43,532 nt of DNA, taken from assembly GCA_934636905.1 (NCBI GenBank), contig CAKUBJ010000013.1, positions 1 to 43,532 on the forward strand, written 5' to 3'. Within the stretch, counting starts at the first letter, position 1, and every line of letters begins with the position of its first letter. The position numbers were made by a program, and so were the translations under genes. The notes under the pieces are model-generated. The model had not been told where the DNA came from, searched no databases, and saw only the letters and a list, made by a program, of their open reading frames with translations. Shown here piece by piece: positions 8,466 through 18,320 of the stretch. The DNA comes from an uncultured Dysosmobacter sp. GTDB taxonomy: Bacteria; Bacillota; Clostridia; Oscillospirales; Oscillospiraceae.

Positions 8466-10484
8466 TCATACTTCCCGTTCCGCCGGAAGGGGGCGATAGA
8501 TCACCTGCACGGCGCAGTCGTCCTGCAGATGCTCCCGGCGGATGCTCTCCGACAGGATCAGGTTGGCCAATGTCTGGGGGTCATCGCCGTTCCAGCCGGC
8601 CAGCAGATCCAGCAGCCACTCGTCCCGGCCGGGATCCGCCACGCCGTCACTGATCATCACGGCGAAGCTGCCCGGCTCCAGCGGGGCGGTGGTGACGTCC
8701 GGGGCGGCGGGAGTACCCCGCAGTCCCACCGGCAGGCTGCTGCCGCTGATCCGCCGGACGGCGCCGTTTTTCTTCAGATAGCTGGGCGCCGCGCCGAATT
8801 TGTAGAAGGACGCCTCCTCCCCCCGCAGCACGCAGAGATCCACCGTAGTGAAGCTGCCGGTTTCGGCGCCTCGCAGAGCCATGGCGGAATTTAAGGTGGT
8901 CAGGGCGGCCTCCGGGGAAATGTCCGCCTCCAGAAACTGCCGCAGCAGCCGGCAGGTCATGGCAGACTCCCGCCGGGCCTCTTCCCCGCTGCCCATGCCG
9001 TCCGCCAGCAGCAGACACCATGTGCCGCCCTCCGTCCGGAAGGCCTCCACGGTGTCACCGCAAATCATCTCCCCCTCCCGGGGACGCAGCGCCGCGCCGA
9101 TGGCACAGTCCCGCCCCTCCCCGAAGGCGGGGCTGACGTTCCCCAGCCCCGCTGCCGCCGCCGACAGCAGGTCGGACATCTGGGCATACTGCCCCTTGGC
9201 GCTGCGGCGGGTTTCCTCCAGCTGGCGGCGGTACTGCCTCCGCAGCAGGAAAGCGGACAGCTCCGCGTTGACAGCCTGCAGCAGTTCCGTCAGATGGATA
9301 CAGCGGTCGGCGAAGTGCTGGGGGAAGTCCTTGGCTTTGGCCTTTCCCCGTTCCAGCAGGAAGGGGGTAGCGTCGTTAAGGGCGTTGAAGGTGGAGGTGT
9401 ATTCCTTCTGCCAGCACAGTTCACACAGGGCGCAGCCCCGGCACACCCGCTCCGCCGCCCGGTCAAAGACCACCGCCGGGTTTTCCTCGGCTGCCGGCGT
9501 GGCGCGGCTCATGCTGTCATACAGCGCCCGCAGTGCCTCTGCCGCCCGGCTCAGCCGCTCCCGCAGGGCATCCCTCCGGGCGGAGTCCGGCACCTCTGCC
9601 TGCCGTGCCCGCTTTCCGCCAAAAACACGGCGGGGCACGGCAAGGAACAGCAGCGCCCCTGCCGCCGTTTCCAGCAGCAGGCTCTGTGCCAGCACCTCCC
9701 GGGAGGTCAGCACCGCCGCCAGCGCCCCTGTGAAGAAAGCGGCGGCAGCCGTCCAGCGCCGGCGGCACCGGGCAGACAGCAGCGCCGCCGCGCCGTAGGC
9801 CGCGGTAAACAGCCCGCCGGTTCCGGCTGTGAGGTCCGTCATCAGCCCCAGTCCCAGCCCTGCGGTAACGCCGGCAAGGGGGCTGCCGCCCCATGCGGTG
9901 CAGGCCAGCAGAGTGCACAGCAGCATCCGCCCTACGGAGGCGCCTCCTATAGTGAGATCTCCCAGTGCCAGGGTCAGTGCCGCCCCGGCAAACAGCAGCC
10001 CCTCCGGCGGCAGCCGCTCCTCCTGCCGCACAAACAGCTGTCGGAGAAAATAGGCGGACACCCCCGTCAGCGCCGCCGCGGCGGCGCAGGGGGTCAGTTC
10101 CTCCATGGGGGAGAAGGATTGGATTACATAGATACCGCCCACAGCCAGCACCATCCCGGAGGACAGCACCGGCAGCACCCATGGCCGCCGCCAGAATTCC
10201 GTATCCCGGAAGGCGGTGGAGGCCGTCAGAATCAGGATTCCCGCCGCCGCGAAGGCCAGCGCCCGGGAAAATTCCAGAAACAGCAGCGCCCCCGCCGCGC
10301 CTCCCAGCAGGGCGGCGGCTCCGTCGGCCCCTGCCCCTGCCGCCGCCACGCACCCCAGCGCAAAGGGCGCGTATCCCCCGGCGGTCTGGCTGGCGGTCAG
10401 CGCCGCCGACAGAAAAAAGCGGATGCCCCAGCCCAGCCGCCGCTCCGACGGGATCCGTCCCGCAGACATGACTCCATATTCCAC
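8466..10484 (-). CDS. spoIIE: SpoIIE, stage II sporulation serine phosphatase
   Basis: The 672-residue protein has a strongly hydrophobic N-terminal half (about ten helices up to residue 280), a central region with a cysteine cluster (CRGCALCELCWQKEY near residue 350), and a C-terminal PP2C-like phosphatase domain from about residue 455. The phosphatase motifs are visible as LLLADGMGSGEEARRES and VMISDGVADPGRDEWL. In Bacillus SpoIIE dephosphorylates SpoIIAA to activate sigma F in the forespore. This protein is shorter than the roughly 830-residue Bacillus one, mostly in the middle. The start is a GTG at 10484, six bases after GGAGGGG; an in-frame ATG five codons later is the alternative. Confidence 0.9.
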   Translation of the reverse strand: MEYGVMSAGRIPSERRLGWGIRFFLSAALTASQTAGGYAPFALGCVAAAGAGADGAAALLGGAAGALLFLEFSRALAFAAAGILILTASTAFRDTEFWRRPWVLPVLSSGMVLAVGGIYVIQSFSPMEELTPCAAAAALTGVSAYFLRQLFVRQEERLPPEGLLFAGAALTLALGDLTIGGASVGRMLLCTLLACTAWGGSPLAGVTAGLGLGLMTDLTAGTGGLFTAAYGAAALLSARCRRRWTAAAAFFTGALAAVLTSREVLAQSLLLETAAGALLFLAVPRRVFGGKRARQAEVPDSARRDALRERLSRAAEALRALYDSMSRATPAAEENPAVVFDRAAERVCRGCALCELCWQKEYTSTFNALNDATPFLLERGKAKAKDFPQHFADRCIHLTELLQAVNAELSAFLLRRQYRRQLEETRRSAKGQYAQMSDLLSAAAAGLGNVSPAFGEGRDCAIGAALRPREGEMICGDTVEAFRTEGGTWCLLLADGMGSGEEARRESAMTCRLLRQFLEADISPEAALTTLNSAMALRGAETGSFTTVDLCVLRGEEASFYKFGAAPSYLKKNGAVRRISGSSLPVGLRGTPAAPDVTTAPLEPGSFAVMISDGVADPGRDEWLLDLLAGWNGDDPQTLANLILSESIRREHLQDDCAVQVIYRPLPAEREV

Positions 10485-10582
10485 AAAAGGCCCCTCCTTT
10501 GTACGGGTAGTGGCACCAGTTTACAGCCTGTCCCCGGAAAAAACCGTCGCAATGGGGTTCCTGTCTGAATTTTCTGTTTTCC

Positions 10583-10611
10583 TTGCATTTTTTCCGAAAA
10601 TCCGATACACT
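10583..10611 (+). promoter_or_regulatory. Promoter of dusB
   Basis: TTGCAT (10583-10588) and TACACT (10606-10611) are 17 bases apart, 32 bases upstream of the dusB ATG. This is a good match to the housekeeping sigma consensus. Confidence 0.65.
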
Positions 10612-10642
10612 GAATGGGCAATTTGATGCTTGGAGGAACGAT

Positions 10643-11617
10643 ATGCGCATCGGAACCGTTGAAATCCATTCCAGACTGGCACTGGCCCCCATGGCAGGGG
10701 TGACGGACGCCGCCTTCCGGCAGATCTGCTCCGAACTGGGGGCAGGGTATACCGTCACGGAGCTGATTTCCTCCAAAGCCCTCTGCTATCATGATAAAAA
10801 GACGTTCACCCTGCTGACCATGTTCCCCGGGGAGCACCCCGCCGCCGTGCAGATCTTCGGCAGCGACCCCGTCTGCATGGCAGAGGCCGCCCAGATCGCC
10901 ATAGAGCACAGCGGGGCGGATATTCTGGACATCAACATGGGCTGTCCCATGGGGAAGATCGTCAACAACGGCGACGGCGCGGCACTGATGAAGGATCCGG
11001 AAAAGGCGGGCCGTATCATGGAGGCGGTGGTAAAGGCGCTGCCCGGCGTGCCCGTTACCGCCAAGTTCCGCCGGGGCTGGGATCTGGGGCACTGCAACTG
11101 CGTGGAATTTGCGCAGGTGCTGGAGCAGGCGGGGGCTTCCGCCGTAGCCATCCACGGCCGCACCCGGGCGCAGGTCTACGGCGGCAATGCCGACTGGAAC
11201 TGCATCCGGGCGGTGAAGGAGGCGGTGTCCATCCCCGTCATCGCCAACGGCGACATCTGGAAGCCGGAGGACGCCCGCCGCATCCTGCTCCACACTGGAG
11301 CGGACATGGCCATGATCGGCCGGGGATGCTTCGGCAATCCCTGGCTCTTCCAGCAGGCGCAGGCCGTGCTGGAGGAAAAGCCGGTGCCCCCGCTGCCGCC
11401 GCTGGCGGAGCGGTGCGAAACCGCTCTGCGGCAGATCCGCATGGCTGCCGTCTGGAAGGGGGAACGGGTGGCGGTGCTGGAAGCCCGGAAGCAGTACTGC
11501 TGGTATCTCAAGGGCATTTCCCACGCCAATTACTATAAGGAGCAGATCGTGCAGATGAATACGCTGGAGGATGCGGAGCACATCACCCGGGGGATTCAGC
11601 GGGATCTGCGGGATTAG
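10643..11617 (+). CDS. dusB: tRNA-dihydrouridine synthase, DusB-like
   Basis: The 324-residue FMN enzyme reduces uridines in the tRNA D-loop. The start of the barrel reads [15 protein letters not shown]. The active-site segment is [18 protein letters not shown], with the proton-donor cysteine at residue 101. The segment [12 protein letters not shown] binds FMN and substrate, and [13 protein letters not shown] forms the phosphate-binding part. The length is normal for DusB. The ATG at 10643 follows GGAGGAACGAT. The sigma-factor gene begins 8 bases after the stop, so the two may share a transcript. Confidence 0.93.
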   Translation: MRIGTVEIHSRLALAPMAGVTDAAFRQICSELGAGYTVTELISSKALCYHDKKTFTLLTMFPGEHPAAVQIFGSDPVCMAEAAQIAIEHSGADILDINMGCPMGKIVNNGDGAALMKDPEKAGRIMEAVVKALPGVPVTAKFRRGWDLGHCNCVEFAQVLEQAGASAVAIHGRTRAQVYGGNADWNCIRAVKEAVSIPVIANGDIWKPEDARRILLHTGADMAMIGRGCFGNPWLFQQAQAVLEEKPVPPLPPLAERCETALRQIRMAAVWKGERVAVLEARKQYCWYLKGISHANYYKEQIVQMNTLEDAEHITRGIQRDLRD

Positions 11618-11625
11618 GAGGGGCT

Positions 11626-12222
11626 ATGGATCATCAGGAACAAAGCTGGATCGCGTCCGCCCGGAACGGCGATGAGGCAGCCTTCGGCGAACTGGTGCAG
11701 AAGTACCAGAAGCGGGTCTACGCCCTGACGGTGCGGATGTGCCCCACCCCGGAGCTGGCGGAGGAGGCCGCACAGGAGGCATTTCTCTCCGCGTGGCAGG
11801 GACTGCCCTTCTTCCGGGGGGACGCCGCCTTTTCCACCTGGCTGTACCGGCTGGCGTCCAACGCCTGTGTGGATCTCCTGCGGAAAGAACGCCGCCATCA
11901 GGGCACATCGCTGGATGACGACGCTGTGGGGGCGGAGATTCCGGACACAAAGCCCACGCCGGAAGAGGCGGCAGAGACGAAGGAACTGCGGGCACAGATT
12001 GAAGCCGGCCTGCGGCAGCTTTCCCCGGAGCACCGGGCGGTGCTGATCCTGCGGGAGATTCAGCAGCTGAACTATGAGGAAATCGCCGATGCGCTGTCAC
12101 TGGATCTGGGGACGGTAAAGTCCCGGATCAGCCGGGGGCGGCGGCAGCTGCGGGATTTTTTGAAGGAGCAGGGGAACTTTTCCGCCGCCGCTGCGTCTAA
12201 GAAGAAGAAAGGGGGGCTGTGA
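11626..12222 (+). CDS. ECF-family RNA polymerase sigma factor, SigW-like
   Basis: The 198-residue protein has sigma region 2 (about residues 15-85: ELVQKYQKRVYALTVRM, AEEAAQEAFLSAWQ, FSTWLYRLASNACVD) and region 4 (about 120-175: LSPEHRAVLILREIQQLNYE, then AIADALSL-type helix-turn-helix ending GTVKSRISRGRRQL). It lacks regions 1.1 and 3, which defines an ECF sigma factor. The adjacent gene is a zinc-finger anti-sigma factor starting one base after the stop codon. The regulon is unknown; cell-envelope stress is the usual role of SigW-like members. Confidence 0.92.
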   Translation: MDHQEQSWIASARNGDEAAFGELVQKYQKRVYALTVRMCPTPELAEEAAQEAFLSAWQGLPFFRGDAAFSTWLYRLASNACVDLLRKERRHQGTSLDDDAVGAEIPDTKPTPEEAAETKELRAQIEAGLRQLSPEHRAVLILREIQQLNYEEIADALSLDLGTVKSRISRGRRQLRDFLKEQGNFSAAAASKKKKGGL

Positions 12223-12223
12223 A

Positions 12224-13027
12224 GTGAATATCCATGAGCACACCGCCCTGCTGGACGCTTTTGTGGACGGCCAACTGACAACGGAAGAAATGACGGAGGT
12301 GCAGGCACATCTGGCGGAATGCCCGGACTGCCGGGCCTATGTGGACGATGCCCTGACCATCCGGGCATCCTTCCCCACGGAGGAAGAACCGGCCCTGCCG
12401 GAGGGCTTTGCTGGCCGGGTGATGCAGGCCGTGGCAAAGGCGCCCCAGTCCCGGCCGAAGAAGCAGCCCTGGGGCAGGCTGGCGGCAGCCGCCGCGTGTC
12501 TGGCGCTGGTGATTCTGGTACAGCACGGGGTGGAAACGTCATCCCTCAGCGGCGGCACCGATACCGCCGCCTATGCCGCAGATTGCGAAACGGCGGAAAG
12601 CACCGCGCCCCGGAGCGCGGAAACGCCCTCTGCCACCGCGGCAGACAGCTGCCGGCCCATGGACACCCCGGCGGACAGCGGCGGGGAATCTGCCGAAGCC
12701 GGTGAAAGTCAGGCGGATAAAAAAGAGAGGGACGGCGCCGATTATTCGGGGCAGAGTGCTTCTCAGGGAACAGGCGATGGTATCACCGTTGAGACGCCTT
12801 CGGAGAATGCCGCCGAATTTCCCACCGTACAGATGAGTGCGGCGGATCTGGGGGATCTGCTGGATGACCGCATCCCCACAGAGCAGGAGGACACCGGCAC
12901 GGTGCGCTACCTGCTGACCCGGGCGGAATTTGACCATCTGCAGGAAAAGCTGGCAGAGCGGGGCGTTACGCTGGAATCGGCGGATATGGATGCCGCCCAA
13001 CTCTGGCTGGAAGTTTCTGGCAAATAA
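12224..13027 (+). CDS. Membrane anti-sigma factor with zinc-finger domain
   Basis: The 267-residue protein starts at a GTG preceded by AGGGGGG. The N-terminus carries the anti-sigma zinc motif H29-x3-C33-x2-C36 (HLAECPDC), which binds the partner ECF sigma factor. A single membrane helix lies at about residues 86-102 (LAAAAACLALVILVQHG). An extracytoplasmic part rich in Ser, Thr, Ala and Glu follows, with a folded-looking end (TEQEDTGTVRYLLTRAEF). The layout is that of RsiW-type factors, which are released by regulated proteolysis. A hairpin terminator follows the stop. Confidence 0.9.
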   Translation: MNIHEHTALLDAFVDGQLTTEEMTEVQAHLAECPDCRAYVDDALTIRASFPTEEEPALPEGFAGRVMQAVAKAPQSRPKKQPWGRLAAAAACLALVILVQHGVETSSLSGGTDTAAYAADCETAESTAPRSAETPSATAADSCRPMDTPADSGGESAEAGESQADKKERDGADYSGQSASQGTGDGITVETPSENAAEFPTVQMSAADLGDLLDDRIPTEQEDTGTVRYLLTRAEFDHLQEKLAERGVTLESADMDAAQLWLEVSGK

Positions 13028-13045
13028 CTCCCATGCGTTCAACCC

Positions 13046-13070
13046 CCGGAGCCGTATGGCTCCGGAGGCT
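13046..13070 (+). terminator. Hairpin after the anti-sigma gene
   Basis: CCGGAGCC (13046-13053) and GGCTCCGG (13058-13065) form a perfect 8-bp stem with a GTAT loop, followed by AGGCTTT. The T-tract is short, so termination may be only partial. Confidence 0.6.
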
Positions 13071-13144
13071 TTCCATATCCCGTCACAGCCTGCCTCGCCG
13101 AACGGCGGGAAAATTCAAAGGGCCGCTTTGACAGCCCCCGGGTA

Positions 13145-13173
13145 TTGCCAGCGGCCGGCGAATCGGGTATACT
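13145..13173 (+). promoter_or_regulatory. Promoter of fhs
   Basis: TTGCCA (13145-13150) and TATACT (13168-13173) are 17 bases apart, with five of six consensus bases in each box. The predicted start is near 13180, giving a leader of about 33 bases. Confidence 0.8.
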
Positions 13174-13212
13174 GTAGAACAACCGTCAACCAGACGCACA
13201 GGAGGAACTCCC

Positions 13213-14883
13213 ATGATGAATGATCTTGAAATTGCCCGGCAGTGCCGGATGCGTCCCATTGCGGACATCGCCGCAGATGCCGGGGTAGATGAGCGGTATC
13301 TGGAATGCTACGGGCGGTATAAGGCCAAAATTGATGACCGGCTGCTGAAGGATCGGGAGCAGCGCCCCGACGGGAAGCTGATCCTTGTCACCGCCATGAC
13401 CCCCACCCCGGCAGGGGAGGGGAAAACCACCACCTCCGTGGGGCTTGCCGACGGTCTGCGGAAAATCGGTAAAAATGCCGTGCTGGCGCTGCGGGAACCG
13501 TCCCTGGGTCCCGTGTTCGGCATCAAGGGCGGCGCCGCCGGCGGCGGCTATGCCCAGGTGGTGCCCATGGAGGACATCAACCTCCATTTTACCGGGGACT
13601 TCCATGCCATCGGCGCAGCCAATAACCTGCTGGCCGCCATGCTGGACAATCACATCCAGCAGGGCAACGTTCTGGGCATCGACCCCCGGCAGATCACATG
13701 GAAGCGAGTTGTGGACATGAATGACCGGCAGCTGCGCCACATTGTGGACGGGCTGGGCGGCAAAGCGCAGGGTGTCCCCCGGGAGGACGGGTTTGACATC
13801 ACCGTAGCCAGTGAGGTCATGGCGGTGCTGTGTCTTGCCTCCGGCATCAGCGACCTGAAGGCGCGGCTGGGACGGATCATCGTGGCCTACACCTATGACG
13901 GCAAACCCGTCACCGCCCACGACCTGAAGGCAGAGGGCGCCATGGCGGCGCTGCTGAAGGACGCCCTGAAGCCCAATCTGGTGCAGACGCTGGAGCACAC
14001 CCCCGCCCTGATCCACGGCGGTCCCTTCGCCAACATCGCCCACGGCTGCAACTCCGTCACCGCCACCCGCATGGCGCTGAAAATCGGCGATTATGCCGTC
14101 ACCGAGGCCGGCTTTGCCGCGGATCTGGGAGCAGAGAAGTTTCTGGACATCAAGTGCCGTCTGGCTGGGCTGAAGCCCTCCGCCGTGGTGATTGTAGCCA
14201 CCGTCCGGGCGCTGAAATACCACGGCGGCGTGGCTAAGACGGAACTGAACAGCGAAAATCTGGAGGCACTGGAAACGGGTATGCCCAACCTGCTTCAGCA
14301 CATAGACAACATCAAAAACGTGTTCGGCCTGCCCTGTGTGGCAGCCATCAACGCCTTCCCCACCGATACGGAGGCGGAATTGGCGCTGGTGGAGCAGCGG
14401 TGCAGGGATTTGGGCGTCAACGCGGTGCTTTCCCGGGTCTGGGCCGAGGGCGGCGAAGGCGGCAGGGCGCTGGCGGAGGAGGTGGTTCGCCTCTGTGAAG
14501 AGCCGAGCAGTTTCGGCTTTGCCTATCCGCTGGACGCTTCCATTGAGGAAAAGCTGGATACCATCTGCAAGCGGATTTATCACGCCGACGGTGTGACCCT
14601 GACGCCTGCCGCCAAAAAGCAGGCCGCCCGGCTGACGGAACTGGGCTTCGGCGGCCTGCCCATCTGCATGGCCAAGACGCAGTATTCCTTCTCCGACGAC
14701 GCCTCCCTGCAGGGCGCCCCCCGGGGCTTCACCGTCACCGTGCGGAACCTGAAGGTCAACGCCGGCGCCGGCTTTATCACGGTGCTTACCGGCGACATCA
14801 TGACCATGCCGGGGCTGCCGAAGGTGCCTGCCGCCGAGAACATCGATGTGGACGACGACGGCAGAATCTCCGGTCTGTTCTGA
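13213..14883 (+). CDS. fhs: Formate-tetrahydrofolate ligase
   Basis: The 556-residue enzyme makes 10-formyl-THF from formate, THF and ATP, feeding one-carbon metabolism and, in acetogens, the methyl branch of the Wood-Ljungdahl pathway. The P-loop [20 protein letters not shown] lies at about residues 63-82. Other family blocks are [32 protein letters not shown] and [15 protein letters not shown] near the C-terminus. Length is normal. Two adjacent ATG codons follow AGGAGGAACTCCC and either could start. The gene has its own promoter and a strong terminator, so it is monocistronic. Confidence 0.96.
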   Translation: MMNDLEIARQCRMRPIADIAADAGVDERYLECYGRYKAKIDDRLLKDREQRPDGKLILVTAMTPTPAGEGKTTTSVGLADGLRKIGKNAVLALREPSLGPVFGIKGGAAGGGYAQVVPMEDINLHFTGDFHAIGAANNLLAAMLDNHIQQGNVLGIDPRQITWKRVVDMNDRQLRHIVDGLGGKAQGVPREDGFDITVASEVMAVLCLASGISDLKARLGRIIVAYTYDGKPVTAHDLKAEGAMAALLKDALKPNLVQTLEHTPALIHGGPFANIAHGCNSVTATRMALKIGDYAVTEAGFAADLGAEKFLDIKCRLAGLKPSAVVIVATVRALKYHGGVAKTELNSENLEALETGMPNLLQHIDNIKNVFGLPCVAAINAFPTDTEAELALVEQRCRDLGVNAVLSRVWAEGGEGGRALAEEVVRLCEEPSSFGFAYPLDASIEEKLDTICKRIYHADGVTLTPAAKKQAARLTELGFGGLPICMAKTQYSFSDDASLQGAPRGFTVTVRNLKVNAGAGFITVLTGDIMTMPGLPKVPAAENIDVDDDGRISGLF

Positions 14884-14898
14884 TGCGCTATATGTGAA

Positions 14899-14936
14899 AA
14901 AACGGCTGTCCTGTACATACAGGACAGCCGTTTTAT
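14899..14936 (+). terminator. Strong terminator after fhs
   Basis: A perfect 16-bp stem (14899-14914 with 14919-14934, AAAACGGCTGTCCTGT paired to its complement) with an ACAT loop ends in TTTTATTATA. It has an A-tract on the other side, so it could work in both directions between the convergent fhs and lepA. Confidence 0.92.
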
Positions 14937-15020
14937 TATACACATATACATAGCCGCAGATATGGCCGCATTTTCAGGGCGGCACACTCTTTGAAAGCCG
15001 GCCTGAGGTTCATGGGGCGC

Positions 15021-15078
15021 GCGTCACTCATCCAGTTTCAGGACGGCCAGGAACGCCTCCGTAGGCATCTGCACCTCG
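15021..15078 (-). pseudogene. Detached second copy of the lepA 3' end
   Basis: On the minus strand these bases encode [16 protein letters not shown] and a stop. This is the same peptide as the end of the real lepA 288 bases away, in direct orientation. Over that block the differences from lepA are synonymous (for example CTG AAA for CTC AAG, CCT for CCC, TGA for TAA). There is no upstream gene body, so it is a tail only. The pattern suggests it came from a diverged lepA allele rather than from recent local duplication. Confidence 0.85.
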
Positions 15079-15079
15079 T

Positions 15080-15310
15080 CGTCGCAAAGTCCGCTGCGCT
15101 CCGTTTCTGCCTTGCGGCAAAAACTTCGCCTGCTCCCCTGCTCCTCCGTTTCCCACCGAAACCGCTTGCGCCGGGTTTCGGCGGGAACCCTGCTTTGCCC
15201 GCATCTTCTTTTTGCCTTTTGGAAACGCTTCGCGTTTTCAAAAGCTGATTGAAATAACGGCGCACAGCGCCGGCTCGCCGCTTTGCGGCTCGCAGGAAGG
15301 CAAAAAGAGA
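15080..15310. repeat. Hairpin-rich repeat block next to lepA
   Basis: This non-coding stretch holds several small palindromes: CCGAAACC...GGTTTCGG (about 15157-15183), AAACGC-TTC-GCGTTT (15223-15237), GGCGC-ACA-GCGCC (15258-15271) and CCGC-TTT-GCGG (15278-15288). TCTTTTTGCCTT (15207-15218) and AAGGCAAAAAGA (15298-15309) form terminal inverted repeats around the right half. The bases 15198-15219 also repeat the lepA segment encoding KGKKKMRA in direct orientation. It looks like a nested MITE- or REP-like insertion; no transposase is present. Confidence 0.6.
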
Positions 15311-17116
15311 TTATTCATCCAGCTTGAGGACAGCCAGGAACGCCTCCGTGGGCATCTGGACAGTGCCCAGGGCCCGCATCTTCTTTTTGCCTTCCTTCTG
15401 CTTTTCCAGCAGCTTCTTCTTCCGGGTGACGTCGCCGCCGTAGCACTTGGCCAGCACGTCCTTCCGCAGCGCCTTCACGGTTTCCCGGGCGATGACCCGG
15501 CCGCCGATGGCCGCCTGAATGGGAATTTCAAACAGCTGGCGGGGGATGTTCTCCTTCAGCTTTTCGCACAGCCGCCGGGCCCGGGGATAGGCCTTGTCCC
15601 GGTGGGCGATGAAGCTGAGGGCGTCCACCTGATCGCCGTTGAGAAGGAGATCCACCTTCACCAGATCGCTGTTCCGGTAGCCGGAAAGTTCATAGTCCAG
15701 CGAGGCGTAGCCCCGGGTGTTGGCTTTCAGGGCATCGAAGAAGTCGTAGATGATCTCATTGAGGGGCATCTGATAGTGCAGTTCCACCAGATGGGTGTCC
15801 AGATACTGCATATCCCTGAACTCTCCCCGGCGCTCCTGACACATGGGCATAATGCTGCCCACATACTCGTTGGGGGCGATGATGTTCACCTTGACATACG
15901 GCTCCTCCGCGTGTTCGATGACCGAAGGATCCGGATAGTTGTGGGGATTGTCCACCGTCACCATGTCCCCGTTGGTCTTGAACACATGGTAAATCACGGA
16001 GGGCAGGGTCGTCACCAGATCCAGATCAAATTCCCGTTCCAGCCGCTCCTGAATGACCTCCATGTGGAGCATCCCCAAAAAGCCGCAGCGGAATCCGAAG
16101 CCCAGCGCCGCAGAGGATTCCGGCTCAAAGCTCAGGGAGGCGTCGTTGAGCTGCAGCTTTTCCAGCGCGTCCCGCAGGTCGGGATACTTGGAACCGTCCT
16201 CGGTGTAAATGCCGCAGTAGACCATGGACTGCACCGGCCGGTAGCCCGGCAGCGGCTCCGCCGTGGGATTTTCCGCGTCGGTGACGGTGTCGCCCACCCG
16301 GGTGTCACTGACGGTTTTGATGGAGGCGGTGAAGTAGCCCACCTCGCCGGCGGACAGGCTGTCACAGGGTTCCAGCCCCAGCGGCAGCAGGTGGCCGCAC
16401 TCCACGATCTGATAAGACGCGCCGGTGGACATCATTTTGATGGTCTGGCCGGTGCGGATGGAGCCTTCCATAATCCGGAAATACACCACCACGCCCCGGT
16501 AGCTGTCATACTGGCTGTCAAACACCAGCGCCTTCAGCGGCGCTTCGGGGTCGCCTTTGGGGGCGGGGATGTTCCGGACAATATCCTCCAGCACGGCGTC
16601 GATGTTGATGCCCATCTTGGCGGAGATTTCCGGGGCGTCCATGGCCGGCAGACCGATGATGTCCTCCACCTCCTGCTTGGCCTTCTGCGGATCCGCGGCA
16701 GGCAGGTCGATTTTGTTGAACACCGGAAGGATTTCCAGATCGTGCTCCATGGCAAGGTAGGTGTTGGCCAACGTCTGCGCCTCCACCCCCTGGGTGGAGT
16801 CCACCACCAGAACGGCGCCCTCGCAGGCAGCCAGTGACCGGGAAACCTCATAGTTGAAGTCCACATGACCCGGGGTATCAATGAGGTTCAGCTCATAGGT
16901 TTCGCCGTCCTGCGCCCTGTAGTTCAGCTTCACGGCCCGGGCCTTAATGGTGATGCCCCGCTCCCGTTCCAGATCCATGTTGTCCAGCAGCTGGTTTTCC
17001 ATCTGGCGCTGGGACACGGCATCGCACTTTTCCAGCAGGCGATCCGCCAGCGTGGATTTGCCGTGGTCGATGTGGGCGATGATGGAGAAGTTGCGGATAT
17101 TACTCTGTTTCGTCAT
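15311..17116 (-). CDS. lepA: Elongation factor 4 (LepA)
   Basis: The 601-residue ribosomal GTPase has G1 [18 protein letters not shown], the switch/G3 segment [14 protein letters not shown] and G4 [10 protein letters not shown]. Domains II, III and V and the LepA-specific C-terminal domain follow (KRQR-type tail region GEGKKK...LKLDE). LepA is a ribosome-binding translation factor. The ATG at 17116 follows GGAGGTATATCTGA. It ends within 1 base of the hairpin-rich block, and its last 18 codons are duplicated 288 bases downstream. Confidence 0.97.
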   Translation of the reverse strand: MTKQSNIRNFSIIAHIDHGKSTLADRLLEKCDAVSQRQMENQLLDNMDLERERGITIKARAVKLNYRAQDGETYELNLIDTPGHVDFNYEVSRSLAACEGAVLVVDSTQGVEAQTLANTYLAMEHDLEILPVFNKIDLPAADPQKAKQEVEDIIGLPAMDAPEISAKMGINIDAVLEDIVRNIPAPKGDPEAPLKALVFDSQYDSYRGVVVYFRIMEGSIRTGQTIKMMSTGASYQIVECGHLLPLGLEPCDSLSAGEVGYFTASIKTVSDTRVGDTVTDAENPTAEPLPGYRPVQSMVYCGIYTEDGSKYPDLRDALEKLQLNDASLSFEPESSAALGFGFRCGFLGMLHMEVIQERLEREFDLDLVTTLPSVIYHVFKTNGDMVTVDNPHNYPDPSVIEHAEEPYVKVNIIAPNEYVGSIMPMCQERRGEFRDMQYLDTHLVELHYQMPLNEIIYDFFDALKANTRGYASLDYELSGYRNSDLVKVDLLLNGDQVDALSFIAHRDKAYPRARRLCEKLKENIPRQLFEIPIQAAIGGRVIARETVKALRKDVLAKCYGGDVTRKKKLLEKQKEGKKKMRALGTVQMPTEAFLAVLKLDE

Positions 17117-17221
17117 TCAGATATACCTCCGTAGGCAAATCCACGCGGGGCCCCGCAGCGCGGGGCGCGCCGCATGGCGCGTTATTGCAATCAAAATACA
17201 GGGTTCCCGGCAAAAGGGTAC
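17117..17221 (-). other. Gap between the SGNH gene and lepA with GC hairpin
   Basis: CCCCGC (17151-17156) and GCGGGG (17160-17165) form a small hairpin in a very GC-rich patch. There is no T-tract on either strand. It may attenuate read-through into lepA, but this is a guess. Confidence 0.3.
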
Positions 17222-18304
17222 TCATTTTGCCGCCGGGGTGTGGAACTGGTACCAGTAGTGGACATCCCAGAACTTGTCATAGTCATAGTTTACCACAAAC
17301 TCCTGCCAGTTGGCGAGAATTTCCTGATAATTTTCCGTTGTCAGCCGGTCTGCCCCGGTGCGGATGCGATCCAGCACCAGACGTCCCGCCTCGGCGGAGT
17401 GGTGGACATAGTCGCAGTAGTAATCCAGATGCTCAATAATCTCCCGGTCAAACAGCAGGCCATGGAGCCGGATATTCTCATAGGGCAGCAGGGTTTCGCA
17501 GGCCAGCTTCAGTGCCGCGAACACCGCCTCGGTTTCCCCTGTGCGCTGGATTTTATCCCAGTAGAGAATGCTGTAAGGAGAAAAGTAGAGGTCAAACTCC
17601 ACGTCCGGATACTGCTGCGCCCAGCGGGTCACCACCGCCAGATTCTTTTCGGTATCCGCCAGCAGACCGTCTGCCGGCATGGGCTTGTCGGCGATTTCCG
17701 GCCGCTGGTACTCCTCCAGCGCCGCCATATGGTTCCACCACACGGTATCGTCCCAGAAGAAGCCCTCGTCCAGGGTTTCTCCCTCCCCCCAGCGCCGGCA
17801 CATCATGGCATAGAGGCTGTAGTAGAGGACGTCCTTGTTCAGCAGGTATTTTACGTCGTTGACGGGATTGGCGTCGTAGAGATACCCCGGCAGGGCACCG
17901 GTAACGCCGTCCGGGGAGCGGGTGAGGATGTTGGCATCCATGGCAAAAATCACCTGCTTCGGCGGGTGGCTGCGCATCAGAAGCCCCATCACCGCGTCAA
18001 ACTCACTGTAGTAGCCGTCAGGGATGGTGAGCCGCAGTCCCGTGCCGCCGAACGCCTGCCCTATGTCGCTGCCGTAATAGTTGGCGGTCATGGAGGAGCC
18101 CAGCAGCACTACGTCCGCCGGGTTGTTCCGGACGATGCCGGCGGTCTGGTACCGTTCGCTGAAAAAGACAGGCTGGCGGTCTGTGGGCATCCGGTAGTAA
18201 AAGCAGGGATCCACGCGGTACACAATCCCGGCGCAGACGCCCAGCAGCAGAATCAGCCCCAGAAGCACGCCCCGGCTCCAGTTCCGCCAGACACGCTGTT
18301 CCAT
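17222..18304 (-). CDS. SGNH-hydrolase-like membrane-anchored protein, partner of the MBOAT acyltransferase
   Basis: The 360-residue protein has one N-terminal membrane helix (about residues 12-28) and an extracytoplasmic domain. The nucleophile motif of SGNH-like esterases is visible as VVLLGSSMTANYYG near residue 90. A DYVHHS motif near residue 305 supplies the Asp-x-x-His pair. In many Gram-positive bacteria such proteins (DltD-, AlgX/AlgJ-like) lie beside an MBOAT protein and complete O-acylation of an exported polymer. The gene follows the MBOAT gene by 16 bases. The ATG is preceded by AGGAG. Confidence 0.75.
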   Translation of the reverse strand: MEQRVWRNWSRGVLLGLILLLGVCAGIVYRVDPCFYYRMPTDRQPVFFSERYQTAGIVRNNPADVVLLGSSMTANYYGSDIGQAFGGTGLRLTIPDGYYSEFDAVMGLLMRSHPPKQVIFAMDANILTRSPDGVTGALPGYLYDANPVNDVKYLLNKDVLYYSLYAMMCRRWGEGETLDEGFFWDDTVWWNHMAALEEYQRPEIADKPMPADGLLADTEKNLAVVTRWAQQYPDVEFDLYFSPYSILYWDKIQRTGETEAVFAALKLACETLLPYENIRLHGLLFDREIIEHLDYYCDYVHHSAEAGRLVLDRIRTGADRLTTENYQEILANWQEFVVNYDYDKFWDVHYWYQFHTPAAK

Positions 18305-18320
18305 GAAAGAAGCTCCTCTC

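Noticed and set aside
11626..13027. Possible anti-phage or novel signalling system in the sigma/anti-sigma pair
   Set aside because: The architecture is that of an ordinary SigW/RsiW-type ECF pair.
13186..14943. 585-codon open frame on the minus strand opposite fhs
   Set aside because: No family similarity, and the plus strand encodes formate-THF ligase over its full length.
15080..15310. Possible CRISPR array in the repeat-rich block next to lepA
   Set aside because: The repeats differ in sequence and length and there are no evenly spaced spacers or cas genes.
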